From JAJKIP01 sp040509055 (GTDB taxonomy: Bacteria; Bacteroidota; Bacteroidia; Chitinophagales; Chitinophagaceae): 20,617 bases of DNA. The DNA lies in assembly GCA_040509055.1 (NCBI GenBank), contig JBEVLT010000424.1, positions 1 through 20,617 on the forward strand, read 5' to 3'. Below are positions 1-7,609 of the stretch, piece after piece; within the stretch, counting starts at the first letter, position 1, and each line of letters opens with the position of its first letter. Both the position numbers and the translations under genes were made by a program. The notes under the pieces are model-generated. The model made no database searches, was not told where the DNA came from, and worked only from the letters and a program-made list of their open reading frames with translations.

Positions 1-960
1 AAAGAAAAAAAGGAGAAAGCTGAAAAGGAAAAACAAGACAAGGACAAAAGCCCCTCTGCCGGCAACAACAATAACAGCAATACAGGAGTGACGGACAATT
101 ATAAGAACGATCAGCAGGGCAGGATGAACCAGGCCAAGGCCAACTATGATGCCCAGCAGTCGAGCAAGGCCCTGGCCGACAACCTGAACCAGGGCGGGCA
201 GGATTTTATGGCCAGCACCATTTTCGACATGGACAACCTGCTTGGCGGATCCACTTTCCTCGATTCGCATTTCGGGCTCAACCTGACCATTTCACCCCTG
301 CACGTAGCCAATGTACCCCTCTATGCAGATATTTCCCAGTACATATCCGGCAGCCAGGCATTCGGCTCTACCGGCACATCGGCCATTACCTTTTATGGAT
401 ACTGTTTCGATGCAGAGCTGTACCTGCTCAACAACCGCTATGGCTTCCTGAAGGGATTGGGTGGTTACCGCAAGGCCTATTCTTACCTCGGCGGGGCTTA
501 CAGCCAGAACAACAACCTGGATGAATTTGTATACGGCGGTGAAGCCGGTCTTGGCTATGATAAATGGAAAGCCTTTGCCGGTTATCAGAAAGGCAGCCGC
601 GATGTGATGTACAGCTTTGACGATTATTCCAACCCTTACGGCAGCAAAACGATCGGCGGTACCGCCAGCTATCATTATACGCGCCTGTCTGCGGGAGTCG
701 TTTTTCATTACGATGACGATGAAAAAGAACGCTATATCAAGGCGGCCTACCTGCAGGAAAAACCGGATTATACCGACAAAGCGATCCGGGGCTTAGTCCT
801 GAGCAGCCGTACCTGGCTGGACATCAGCGTGGAATACTTCCCCAATTATCCCTACGCCGGTAGCGCCCATTACACCATCACCGACAAGGGTAAGCCTGCC
901 CTCTGGTGTGTGAATATCGGCAAAGCATTTACCCTGTTCAAAGGCCGTTACAACAATTAA
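1..960 (+). CDS. Hypothetical protein, probable outer-membrane beta-barrel (5' end missing)
   Basis: The frame is open from the first base of the window, so this is the C-terminal 319 residues of a longer protein; the GTG at 88 is an internal valine, not a convincing start. The first 30 residues are a Lys/Glu-rich linker followed by an Asn run. The rest is rich in Gly, Tyr and alternating polar and aromatic residues (for example the stretches around GGYRKAYSYLGGAY and GLGYDKWKAFAGYQKG), which looks like amphipathic beta-strands of an outer-membrane barrel. I do not recognise the family. It ends 14 bases before the lipoprotein gene that follows on the same strand, so the two are probably co-transcribed. 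The barrel reading is inference from composition only. Confidence 0.6.
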   Translation, partial: KEKKEKAEKEKQDKDKSPSAGNNNNSNTGVTDNYKNDQQGRMNQAKANYDAQQSSKALADNLNQGGQDFMASTIFDMDNLLGGSTFLDSHFGLNLTISPLHVANVPLYADISQYISGSQAFGSTGTSAITFYGYCFDAELYLLNNRYGFLKGLGGYRKAYSYLGGAYSQNNNLDEFVYGGEAGLGYDKWKAFAGYQKGSRDVMYSFDDYSNPYGSKTIGGTASYHYTRLSAGVVFHYDDDEKERYIKAAYLQEKPDYTDKAIRGLVLSSRTWLDISVEYFPNYPYAGSAHYTITDKGKPALWCVNIGKAFTLFKGRYNN

Positions 961-974
961 CTAATCAACTACCC

Positions 975-1646
975 ATGAAAAACACCGTTTTAATTGCCCT
1001 ATTGACCAGCGTCGTTACCGCCATGACGGGTTGCTCCAAATCCGGGGGGTCTTCAGGCCCTTCGGCCACCACCGGCAGCATGGGCATCCGCGTAGAAAGC
1101 AGCGGCGGAGGCCTGCTCGGCTACCCGTTCGATATCCGGCCGATCAATGTATATGTCAACAACGAGCTGAAAGCCGCGATCGGCTACTCAACCACCGTGG
1201 ATTGCGCGGGTCTGCAGGTAGACGCCCTGATAACCGATCTGCAGCCCGGCTCCTACCCCGTGGCTTTTGTGCTGCCCGGAGGCGTGTACGTAGACGGCAC
1301 CGCCACGATCGTGGCGGGCCAATGCGCGAAGGTCAACCTGTCGATGGACCAGTTTTATCATGGCAAGGTGAATTATGGCACACAAAAAGGAAGCATCACC
1401 TTTTTAAGCAGCCGGGTGCTTACCGGTGCTGTAAGCATCTATGTGGACAATGTATACGTGGGCAGGATCAATGGATTTGCAACGTACGATCTCTGCCGGT
1501 TCAATATCGGCCAGGAAAACCTGAGCGTCCCTGTCAGCGCCGGCACGCATGCCTACCGGGCTGTGGACGCCACCTATGGTACAACATGGACGAATAACAA
1601 TATCAGCGTACAGCAGAACGGGTGCTCCCAGGTGACGCTCCGCTAA
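975..1646 (+). CDS. Small lipoprotein with two similar cysteine-containing domains
   Basis: A 223-residue protein. The ATG at 975 is chosen over an upstream in-frame ATG at 906 because it begins a clear lipoprotein signal peptide (KNT, hydrophobic core, then MTGC with the lipidated Cys at residue 20) and avoids overlap with the preceding gene. A Ser/Gly-rich tether follows. Two segments, about 57-123 and 153-222, share a pattern: a V-x-V/I-Y-V-x-N start, a Cys, a Gly-x-Tyr/His turn, and a final Cys just before a V-x-L strand (C77/C117 and C174/C217). This suggests tandem beta-sandwich domains of PEGA or DUF4397 type, each perhaps closed by a disulfide in the periplasm. Function unknown. It lies 14 bases behind the barrel-like gene, which may be its partner. 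Confidence 0.8.
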   Translation: MKNTVLIALLTSVVTAMTGCSKSGGSSGPSATTGSMGIRVESSGGGLLGYPFDIRPINVYVNNELKAAIGYSTTVDCAGLQVDALITDLQPGSYPVAFVLPGGVYVDGTATIVAGQCAKVNLSMDQFYHGKVNYGTQKGSITFLSSRVLTGAVSIYVDNVYVGRINGFATYDLCRFNIGQENLSVPVSAGTHAYRAVDATYGTTWTNNNISVQQNGCSQVTLR

Positions 1647-1675
1647 ACCTTTCGCAAAGCTGCTTATTCCGGAAC

Positions 1676-1709
1676 TTGTTGGCCGGCCGGTAAAAGATCA
1701 GGAAATTTG
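1676..1709 (+). promoter_or_regulatory. Candidate Bacteroidota-type promoter for kptA
   Basis: The 79-base gap before kptA holds TTG repeats at 1676-1681 and GAAATTTG at 1702-1709, about 20 bases apart. This resembles the Bacteroidota -33 (TTTG or TTG) and -7 (TAnnTTTG) elements; the -7 box differs only at its first base. A start a few bases downstream would leave a very short leader before the ATG at 1726. It is a consensus match by eye and could be chance. Confidence 0.3.
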
Positions 1710-1725
1710 TCCGTCAATCAACAGA

Positions 1726-2262
1726 ATGGATAAAGAACTCAAACGCATCAGCAAATTCATGAGCCTGGTGCTGCGCCACCAGCCGGAGCTGATCGGTCTT
1801 ACCCTGACCCCGGACGGATGGGCCCCTGTGGCGGAGCTGATCGCAGGAATGAACGAAAAAGGGATCGCTGCCGATCGGGGAATGATCCAAATAGTCGTCG
1901 ATACCAACGACAAAAAGCGATTTGCCTTCAACGAAGACAGGACAATGATCCGTGCCAGCCAGGGCCATAGTATCGCCGTGGAACTGGGACTGGAAGAACA
2001 AACGCCGCCCGATATTTTATACCATGGTACAGCCGCGCAATTTATCGAAAGCATCCGCGGGCAAGGCCTTCAAAAGCAGCAACGCCATCATGTGCACCTG
2101 AGCGCTGCTGCCGATACGGCCAGGACTGTTGGCTCCAGGCATGGGAAACCGGTGGTGCTGATCATCAACGCAAAAGCGATGCATGCAAAAGGTCATAAGT
2201 TTTACCAGTCAGAGAATGGCGTATGGCTTACGGAAGAAGTTCCGGCGGCATTTTTTGAATGA
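1726..2262 (+). CDS. kptA: RNA 2'-phosphotransferase, Tpt1/KptA family
   Basis: A 178-residue protein, the usual length for bacterial KptA. Tpt1/KptA enzymes move an internal RNA 2'-phosphate to NAD+, giving ADP-ribose 1'',2''-cyclic phosphate and nicotinamide. In fungi this finishes tRNA splicing; in bacteria the natural substrate is uncertain and RNA repair has been proposed. The N-terminal winged-helix lobe carries SKFMSLVLRHQPE (R17, H18) and the RASQGHS motif (R76). The C-terminal ART-fold lobe carries LYHGT (98-102), VHLS (123-126) and GSRHGKPVVL (R138). The first three residues named match three of the catalytic Arg-His-Arg-Arg set; I could not decide between R120 and R138 for the fourth. 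It stands alone, convergent with the PUL, and looks intact. Cytoplasmic. Confidence 0.95.
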   Translation: MDKELKRISKFMSLVLRHQPELIGLTLTPDGWAPVAELIAGMNEKGIAADRGMIQIVVDTNDKKRFAFNEDRTMIRASQGHSIAVELGLEEQTPPDILYHGTAAQFIESIRGQGLQKQQRHHVHLSAAADTARTVGSRHGKPVVLIINAKAMHAKGHKFYQSENGVWLTEEVPAAFFE

Positions 2263-2347
2263 CAGGTGCAGGGTCCATACCGGCCAGGGCCGACGTAAAA
2301 TAACCGATCATCCGGGACTCGCATACGAAGCCATGATAAAAGCCAGC

Positions 2348-3487
2348 TTATCGATCGGACACACAGCGAAAGCCTGTATGCTCAAGCCCGGTGTCGGGAG
2401 AAGATTTCATCCGGGCTGCCGCACGGTAGCCTTTGCAATAAACTGCATTGCACAGGAATGATCCGCCACGAACCGTTTTTTCCGGCACACCGGGCTGCTC
2501 GGGGTCGTTGGCAGATGCAGGCCCCTGTGGATCGTTTGCTATGCCGTCAAATCGTTTATAATAGTTTGCATCATACCAGTCACTACACCATTCCCATACA
2601 TTGCCGGCCATATCAAATAAACCATAGCCATTGGCAGCAAAGGAGCGCACGGGAGCCAGCCGTTGATAACCATCCCATCCTGAATTGCTGACCGGAAACT
2701 GTCCCTGCCAGGTGTTTGCCCGGGGCTTTCCCGCCTCTATATCTTCGTTTCCCCACGGATATTTTTCATTTACTCTCCCCCCCCTTGCCGCATATTCCCA
2801 CTCGGCTTCGGTAGGCAGTCTCTTACCAGCCCATTTGCAGTAAGCCATGGCATCATCCCAGGACACCTGCACGACCGGATAATTTTCTTTTCCGTCGATG
2901 GAACTTCCCGGCCCCTGAGGATGCCGCCAATCGGCCCCTTTTTGCCAGCGCCACCATTGGGATACATCATTTAATGCTACCGGGCCGGACGTCTGTACAA
3001 ATACCAGGGAACTGGCAACCAGTAATTCATCTGCAGGTTTCGGTGTGCCTGGGGGCAATTGCTTCCTGATTTCTTCCCAATCAGGTGCCTTCTCTGCCGT
3101 GGTAATATAATTGGTTGCAGCTACAAATGCCTGGAACTGGGCATTTGTCACTTCGGAAATATCCATCCAGAAGCTGCTTACACGCACCCTATGCCGGGGA
3201 TATTCATCCGGCCGCCCTTCATCATCTCCGGCACCCATCCAGCATTCTGCGCCTTCGATATACACCATTCCGGCATGAGAAGCTATGCCCGCGGTGATAG
3301 CGGCAGTATCGCTTCCGGATGAGCCAAACCGTGCAGGGATGTTGCTACTGCAGCTTAATGCAGTATCGTTCTGCATGGCCCGGGGCCGGTCATGATCAGC
3401 CCCTCCACAGGCCAGAATACCGGGCAGCGCAAGAGCAAGCAAATACAGCAGCAAATCAAACTTATCTTTCTTCTTAGTACTCCGCAT
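2348..3487 (-). CDS. Formylglycine-generating enzyme (FGE/SUMF1 family), predicted exported lipoprotein
   Basis: A 379-residue protein. FGE oxidises the Cys of C-x-P-S-R in sulfatases to formylglycine, using O2 and copper. ATG 3487 is preferred to an upstream TTG at 3511 because it starts a compact signal peptide ending in GILAC (lipidated Cys at residue 27). The FGE-sulfatase domain fills residues 71-379: GMVYIEGAECWMG at the start, VSWDDAMAYCKWAGKRLPTEAEWEYAARGG in the middle, then NGYGLFDMAGNVWEWCSDWY, and finally RGGSFLCNAVYCKGYRAAAR. The two cysteines C346 and C351 have the C-x4-C spacing of the human catalytic pair C336/C341, which distinguishes true FGEs from SUMF1-fold proteins of other function such as GldJ/GldK. 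It is the last gene of the PUL, overlapping the previous one by 14 bases. Its client proteins are presumably the three sulfatases of the operon. Confidence 0.93.
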   Translation of the reverse strand: MRSTKKKDKFDLLLYLLALALPGILACGGADHDRPRAMQNDTALSCSSNIPARFGSSGSDTAAITAGIASHAGMVYIEGAECWMGAGDDEGRPDEYPRHRVRVSSFWMDISEVTNAQFQAFVAATNYITTAEKAPDWEEIRKQLPPGTPKPADELLVASSLVFVQTSGPVALNDVSQWWRWQKGADWRHPQGPGSSIDGKENYPVVQVSWDDAMAYCKWAGKRLPTEAEWEYAARGGRVNEKYPWGNEDIEAGKPRANTWQGQFPVSNSGWDGYQRLAPVRSFAANGYGLFDMAGNVWEWCSDWYDANYYKRFDGIANDPQGPASANDPEQPGVPEKTVRGGSFLCNAVYCKGYRAAARMKSSPDTGLEHTGFRCVSDR

Positions 3488-4538
3488 CGATAGACATACT
3501 TTGCATTTCAAACAGACCTTTCACCTCTTTATTTTCCCCGGTTACAATCCGTACAAACCGGGCTTGTTCCGGCTTATCCGCCCTGAAGACAACATGGGCG
3601 GCACCTCCATTCTTCGACTGGTTGAAAAATTTTTCCAGCTGCAGGCTCATGAAATCCAAAGAAGTCCTGGCTTCCCTTTTCCATTCTACCTGCGCACCGT
3701 TCCATTGCGGCTGCAAGCCGTCGATAGAACTGATCTCGAATTTATCAACAGCAATCACCCGGCTTCCTTCTTTATCTGTCAGCCATTCTACGCTGACAGG
3801 TATGGTTCCGCTGAAATTTTCCCACTTCATGCCAAAATTAATGGCATAATACGATTTCTCTGTTTTTAATTCAGCAGGGGCCGAGGTAAAAGCCGCCGCT
3901 GCAGATAATTTCCAGCCTGTTTTCCCGATGATCTTTACCGGTGCAGGCTGCTGTGCCTTTGGTTCGGACACCTGCTTCAACACGATATTCCCGATCAGCA
4001 GATCGCCGTCTGCACCCGGCTTACTTTTTATAACCAAACGCGCAAACCGCGCCTTGTTGAGGGTGGTAAATGAAAAGGTCTGCTCCTTCCATGCCGGCTG
4101 GCCGGCGGGGATAGTAACCGGGTGCGATTCAACCTGGGTTTCTCTTGTTTCATCGTACACCACCAGCTCCAGCACAGTTCCCTCGCCGGCGCCCTCCTGA
4201 CCCTTGAATGTAAAGCTCAGCTCATAATCGGTATAGGGCTGAATAGCCAGCGGATGACGGGAGCGGAAAAAGATGATCTCCTGCTTTTTTGCAGGGTACA
4301 CCAACTTAAAAGAAGGGTATTCCCCGCTCCTGTCATTGGCCTCAAACTGGGCCAGCGCATTGCGCTTGGTAGTGTTTTGGCTGGTGAAGAAAAACTGTTG
4401 GCCTTTCTTCATTACCCGGTGCTGGATATAGTTGTCCGATGCATCCGGCTTTGTGATGTCCTGGGCAAACACCGGGTAACCGGCTGTAACCAGGCCAGCC
4501 AGTACAACAAGGCGTATCGTGTTCTTATAAAACTGCAT
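3474..4538 (-). CDS. Exported protein with two probable carbohydrate-binding-like beta-sandwich domains
   Basis: A 354-residue protein with a Sec signal peptide (likely cut after VFA, residue 25). I do not recognise a specific family. Residues about 45-190 read like a CBM4/9 or similar jelly-roll: a long polar first strand, YELSFTFKGQ near 105-114, and a closing KARFARLVIK ... GDLLIGNIVLKQ. A Pro-rich linker near 190-202 leads to a second half (about 208-354) with a similar end, EQARFVRIVT ... GLFEMQSMSIDA, so the protein may be an internal duplication. No catalytic motif was seen. It lies 25 bases after a sulfatase and overlaps the FGE start by 14 bases. A glycan-binding helper in the periplasm or at the cell surface is the best guess; a divergent lyase with this fold cannot be excluded. 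Confidence 0.75.
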   Translation of the reverse strand: MQFYKNTIRLVVLAGLVTAGYPVFAQDITKPDASDNYIQHRVMKKGQQFFFTSQNTTKRNALAQFEANDRSGEYPSFKLVYPAKKQEIIFFRSRHPLAIQPYTDYELSFTFKGQEGAGEGTVLELVVYDETRETQVESHPVTIPAGQPAWKEQTFSFTTLNKARFARLVIKSKPGADGDLLIGNIVLKQVSEPKAQQPAPVKIIGKTGWKLSAAAAFTSAPAELKTEKSYYAINFGMKWENFSGTIPVSVEWLTDKEGSRVIAVDKFEISSIDGLQPQWNGAQVEWKREARTSLDFMSLQLEKFFNQSKNGGAAHVVFRADKPEQARFVRIVTGENKEVKGLFEMQSMSIDAEY

Positions 4539-4563
4539 GCTATGAAATTTGAATCAATAAAAA

Positions 4564-6003
4564 TTATTCCTCTATCTCACCCGTAGCCCTTCCGCCTCCG
4601 AATTTGGCGGAGAAACCCTGCTTCTTCTTTGCCGGGTCGGCATTCTTTTTTGCATCCTGCACCAGTTGCTTCTCAGCAGCCGATGGCTGCACGATAATGT
4701 TCTTCTTGTCCCATTCATCGTATTTTTTCTTTAAAGCCAATGCCTTATCGGGGAATTTTTCCCGCATGTCATTCAGCTCGGCAGGATCGTCCTTCAAATT
4801 ATACAGGCCCTGCCCGTTGGCGGTAAACACCAGCTTCCAGTCGCCTTCCCTTACGGCAAAATAATCTTTAGTCGCTCTCCAGAACAGCGTTTCATGCGGC
4901 GGCTCTTTCTTTTGGCCGGTGAGATACGGCATCAGGTTGATCCCTTCAAACTCCTTGTCAGGTTTTATACCTGCAGCAGCCAGCACCGTAGGAAGGAAAT
5001 CGATATTGACAACCGGGTCGCCATACACTTTATTCTGTGGCAAGGCTGCCGGCCAGCTGATCACGGCAGGCACCCGGATGCCGCCTTCCAGCAGGGTGAA
5101 CTTGCCGCCGCGGTAGATCCAGTTAAGCTGGGCCTCGGGTTCGCCGCCGCCGTTATCGCTCTGGAAGATGATCAGGGTATTGTTGCGGATATTATACTGC
5201 TCCAGCCGGTCGAGTATCTGGCCTACACTTTTATCGAGCTCGTCGTACATCGCCCGGGTAGTAATTGTATTTTCCCCCAGTCCCAGCGCTTTGTATTTAT
5301 CATAGGTTTCTTTGGGCACCTGCAACGGCACGTGTGCGCAGTGATGGGGGAAATACAAAAAGAAAGGTTTGTCCTTATGCTGGTCGATAAAATCCAGTGC
5401 TTTGGTCGTGATCTGCCGGGTCAGGTATTGGTCCATTTGCTCCACCGGCGTTTCCTGGTCATAGAGCGGGGCATAGCCGTCCGGGCCATACGTATCGCTT
5501 CTTCCCGTGTTGGCCTTCCAGTAATCATGGGTAGAGTTCAGCCACCCGTAAAACCGGTCAAACCCGCGCCGGGTTGGAAACCGGTCTTTGAAGATCTCGC
5601 CTCCCAGGTGCCATTTGCCGACCATACCGGTCGCATACCCGTTTTCCTTAAAGAACTGGGGAGCGATCTTTTCGGTGACCGGCATTTCCTGGAACGGATC
5701 ATCGACCGTATAAATGCCCAGCCGCTCGGGATAGCGTCCTGCCATCAAACCTGCTCGGGAAGGAGCACAGGTAGCAGCGCATACATACCCTGCCGTAAAC
5801 GTGATGCCTTCCCTGGCCAACCGGTCGATATTGGGCGTGGAGATCGGCGCATTGTGCTCGTTAAAGCTTACATCGCCGTAACCCTGGTCATCGGAGTAAA
5901 TGATGATCACATTGGGTTTGACTGTAGTTTGTGCATTGACAGTTTGAGCCATTAAACCGGCAGGAAGCAGGCCTGCTACCAATAGAAATCCTGAAATCTT
6001 CAT
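4564..6003 (-). CDS. Sulfatase, S1 family, arylsulfatase/GALNS-like
   Basis: A 479-residue exported sulfatase; signal peptide ends near VNA|QT (residue 24). The alkaline-phosphatase-like core has the metal-binding DD at 38-39 (YSDDQGYGD), the nucleophile site CAPSRAGLMAGR with C79 to be converted to formylglycine, GKWHLG (K130, H132), HHCAH (220-224) and the second metal pair in QSDNGG (D283, N284), then RGGKFTLLEGGIR with K301. All expected active-site residues are present. The style GYGDV...TPNIDRLA and the GGIR element resemble arylsulfatase A and GalNAc-6-sulfatase types; I cannot assign a SulfAtlas subfamily or the sulfate position. The last 35 or so residues are a Lys/Gly-rich tail beyond the usual sulfatase end. 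It sits 41 bases after the sulfamidase-like gene in the PUL. Confidence 0.95.
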   Translation of the reverse strand: MKISGFLLVAGLLPAGLMAQTVNAQTTVKPNVIIIYSDDQGYGDVSFNEHNAPISTPNIDRLAREGITFTAGYVCAATCAPSRAGLMAGRYPERLGIYTVDDPFQEMPVTEKIAPQFFKENGYATGMVGKWHLGGEIFKDRFPTRRGFDRFYGWLNSTHDYWKANTGRSDTYGPDGYAPLYDQETPVEQMDQYLTRQITTKALDFIDQHKDKPFFLYFPHHCAHVPLQVPKETYDKYKALGLGENTITTRAMYDELDKSVGQILDRLEQYNIRNNTLIIFQSDNGGGEPEAQLNWIYRGGKFTLLEGGIRVPAVISWPAALPQNKVYGDPVVNIDFLPTVLAAAGIKPDKEFEGINLMPYLTGQKKEPPHETLFWRATKDYFAVREGDWKLVFTANGQGLYNLKDDPAELNDMREKFPDKALALKKKYDEWDKKNIIVQPSAAEKQLVQDAKKNADPAKKKQGFSAKFGGGRATGEIEE

Positions 6004-6044
6004 GTTTAGTTAAGTTTATCTGTCTGTGTAATAACCGGCATCTT

Positions 6045-7589
6045 TCAATCCGTATCGTTCCTGTTTTTCTTACCCGGCAGCTTTCCCGACTGGTCCAGGA
6101 TCTTTGCTTCCGGGTATATTCTGTAATATGCTTCGAGGGCCATCGCCGGCTTGTCCCTGTTTTGATACACCGCCAGCAACGGGTCATGGTTTTTTTGCAT
6201 CCATGCCGTCATTTCGCTGCGAAAAGCATTTGCCTGTGCCAGGTACTGCGGGTCATGGATCAGGTTATGCAGGCTGTGCGGGTCTTTTTGCAGATCATAC
6301 AGCTCTTCCGGCTCACGGTAAAAGAGCGTTTTCACCCGTGCGGCTATCACGTTGTCCGTCTTTGCCGCCTGCTGCATAGCCTCGAGGGTCAGTCCTTCGT
6401 TATTGTTCCGGTATATTCTTTTGCCATCGCTCCAGGCATTGAAAATATAGGAGAAGCTGGCATTGATGATGCCCCGCATGGGCACAGGCTCTCCGCCGGA
6501 TTTATAGTTTACTTCCGTGTACACCGCGTTCCTGCCCGTATGCGCCTCTCTTTTCAGCAGAGACAGGAACGACTGCCCGTCGGTCTGCAGCGGGGATGGG
6601 ATATCCAGCGCATCCAGCACGGTAGGATAGAAATCGATGGTGGGTACATAATCCTGGTCATTGACGCTGCCCGGCACCGTCACACCCGGCCATTTGATGA
6701 TCAGCGGGGTACGGTTACTGGCTTCGTAAGCATTGCACTTGGCAAAAGGAATGGCAATACCGTTATCGGAAAGAAAAATGATCAGGGTGTTTTCGGCCTC
6801 GCCCGATTCTTCCAGCGCCTGCATCACCTTACCAAACGTATCATCCAGGCGCCGTGTTGAATTATAATAGCAGCTGAGCTCCTTTCTCACCAGCGGCAGG
6901 TCCGGCACAAACCCGGGCACCGTGATCTCGTCAGGCCGGTAGATCCTGGAAGGCTTTTCTGCACCTCCCTGCAATGGCAAAGCCGGGTCGAAGAATGGCC
7001 GGTGGGGATCATGCGAATTGACCATCAGGTAAAATGGCTTGCCGCTTTTTTTGCAGCTGTCGATAAACGCTTTGGTATGCAAATAGTACTGCTGCGGGCT
7101 CCTGCCATCCCCGAGCCCTTCCGGGTGAACCGTATAGTCCCACTCAAAATTATTTTTAGGCGTAGAATGCCCCACCTTGCCCATGATCCCAACGGCATAG
7201 TTGTGGCTGCGTAAAACTTCCATGATCAACGGGGTCTTGGCCGGGCCCCGCATGGTCCAGGGCTCACCCGGCCCGTTGTTATGGATATAAAGCCCGGTAG
7301 CGAATATCCGCCGGCTGGGGACGCACCAGGAAGAATTCACATAAGCCTTCTTGAAAAGCATGGCCTGCCTGGCAAACCGGTCCAGGTTGGGCGATACATC
7401 AGGCACAACGGCACCATAGCAGCCCAGGGAATTACGGTCCAGGTCATCTGCCGTAAAGAAAAGGACATTCAGCTTTTTAGCTGCCGGCGAACCTGCGCCC
7501 GGGGCAGCAGCGTTACCGGGCTCTTCTTTTCCTGCGCCGTGAAATAGTACGGCTAAAAACAGGAAGGGTATTATAAAAACACTTTTCAT
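6045..7589 (-). CDS. Sulfatase, S1 family, resembling N-sulfoglucosamine sulfohydrolase (SGSH)
   Basis: A 514-residue exported protein. After the signal peptide comes an Ala/Gly/Pro linker (about 22-37), then the sulfatase core: FFTADDLDRNSLGCYG with DD at 48-49, the site SSWCVPSRRIFATG (C89), GKVGHS (K138, H141) instead of the common GKWHLG, SHDPHRPF (H193, H196), and FLSDNG (D275, N276). The DDLDRNSLGCYG opening, the TGLYIHNNG after the active site and the HDPHR motif are like heparan N-sulfatase (SGSH, SulfAtlas S1_8). Family members also include O-sulfatases, so N-sulfate is not proven. The Cys-type site makes it a client for the FGE of this operon. The gene starts 20 bases after the unrecognised upstream gene. 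Confidence 0.93.
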   Translation of the reverse strand: MKSVFIIPFLFLAVLFHGAGKEEPGNAAAPGAGSPAAKKLNVLFFTADDLDRNSLGCYGAVVPDVSPNLDRFARQAMLFKKAYVNSSWCVPSRRIFATGLYIHNNGPGEPWTMRGPAKTPLIMEVLRSHNYAVGIMGKVGHSTPKNNFEWDYTVHPEGLGDGRSPQQYYLHTKAFIDSCKKSGKPFYLMVNSHDPHRPFFDPALPLQGGAEKPSRIYRPDEITVPGFVPDLPLVRKELSCYYNSTRRLDDTFGKVMQALEESGEAENTLIIFLSDNGIAIPFAKCNAYEASNRTPLIIKWPGVTVPGSVNDQDYVPTIDFYPTVLDALDIPSPLQTDGQSFLSLLKREAHTGRNAVYTEVNYKSGGEPVPMRGIINASFSYIFNAWSDGKRIYRNNNEGLTLEAMQQAAKTDNVIAARVKTLFYREPEELYDLQKDPHSLHNLIHDPQYLAQANAFRSEMTAWMQKNHDPLLAVYQNRDKPAMALEAYYRIYPEAKILDQSGKLPGKKNRNDTD

Positions 7590-7609
7590 TGGCGATCTGT
7601 GTTCAGCTG

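Noticed and set aside
1681..1688. GGCCGGCC palindrome before kptA, considered as an operator
   Set aside because: An 8-base palindrome in GC-rich sequence can occur by chance and nothing else supports regulator binding.
2281..2292. GC-rich near-palindrome in the convergent gap between kptA and FGE, considered as a terminator
   Set aside because: The stem is only four to five base pairs with a tiny loop, and no T-run follows on either strand.
4894..5955. Long open frame (353 codons) on the plus strand opposite the first sulfatase gene; similar ones at 9268-10470 and 12474-13541
   Set aside because: They lie fully antisense to genes with clear family motifs and export signals, have no recognisable domains and unusual composition, and are explained by codon bias of the opposite strand.
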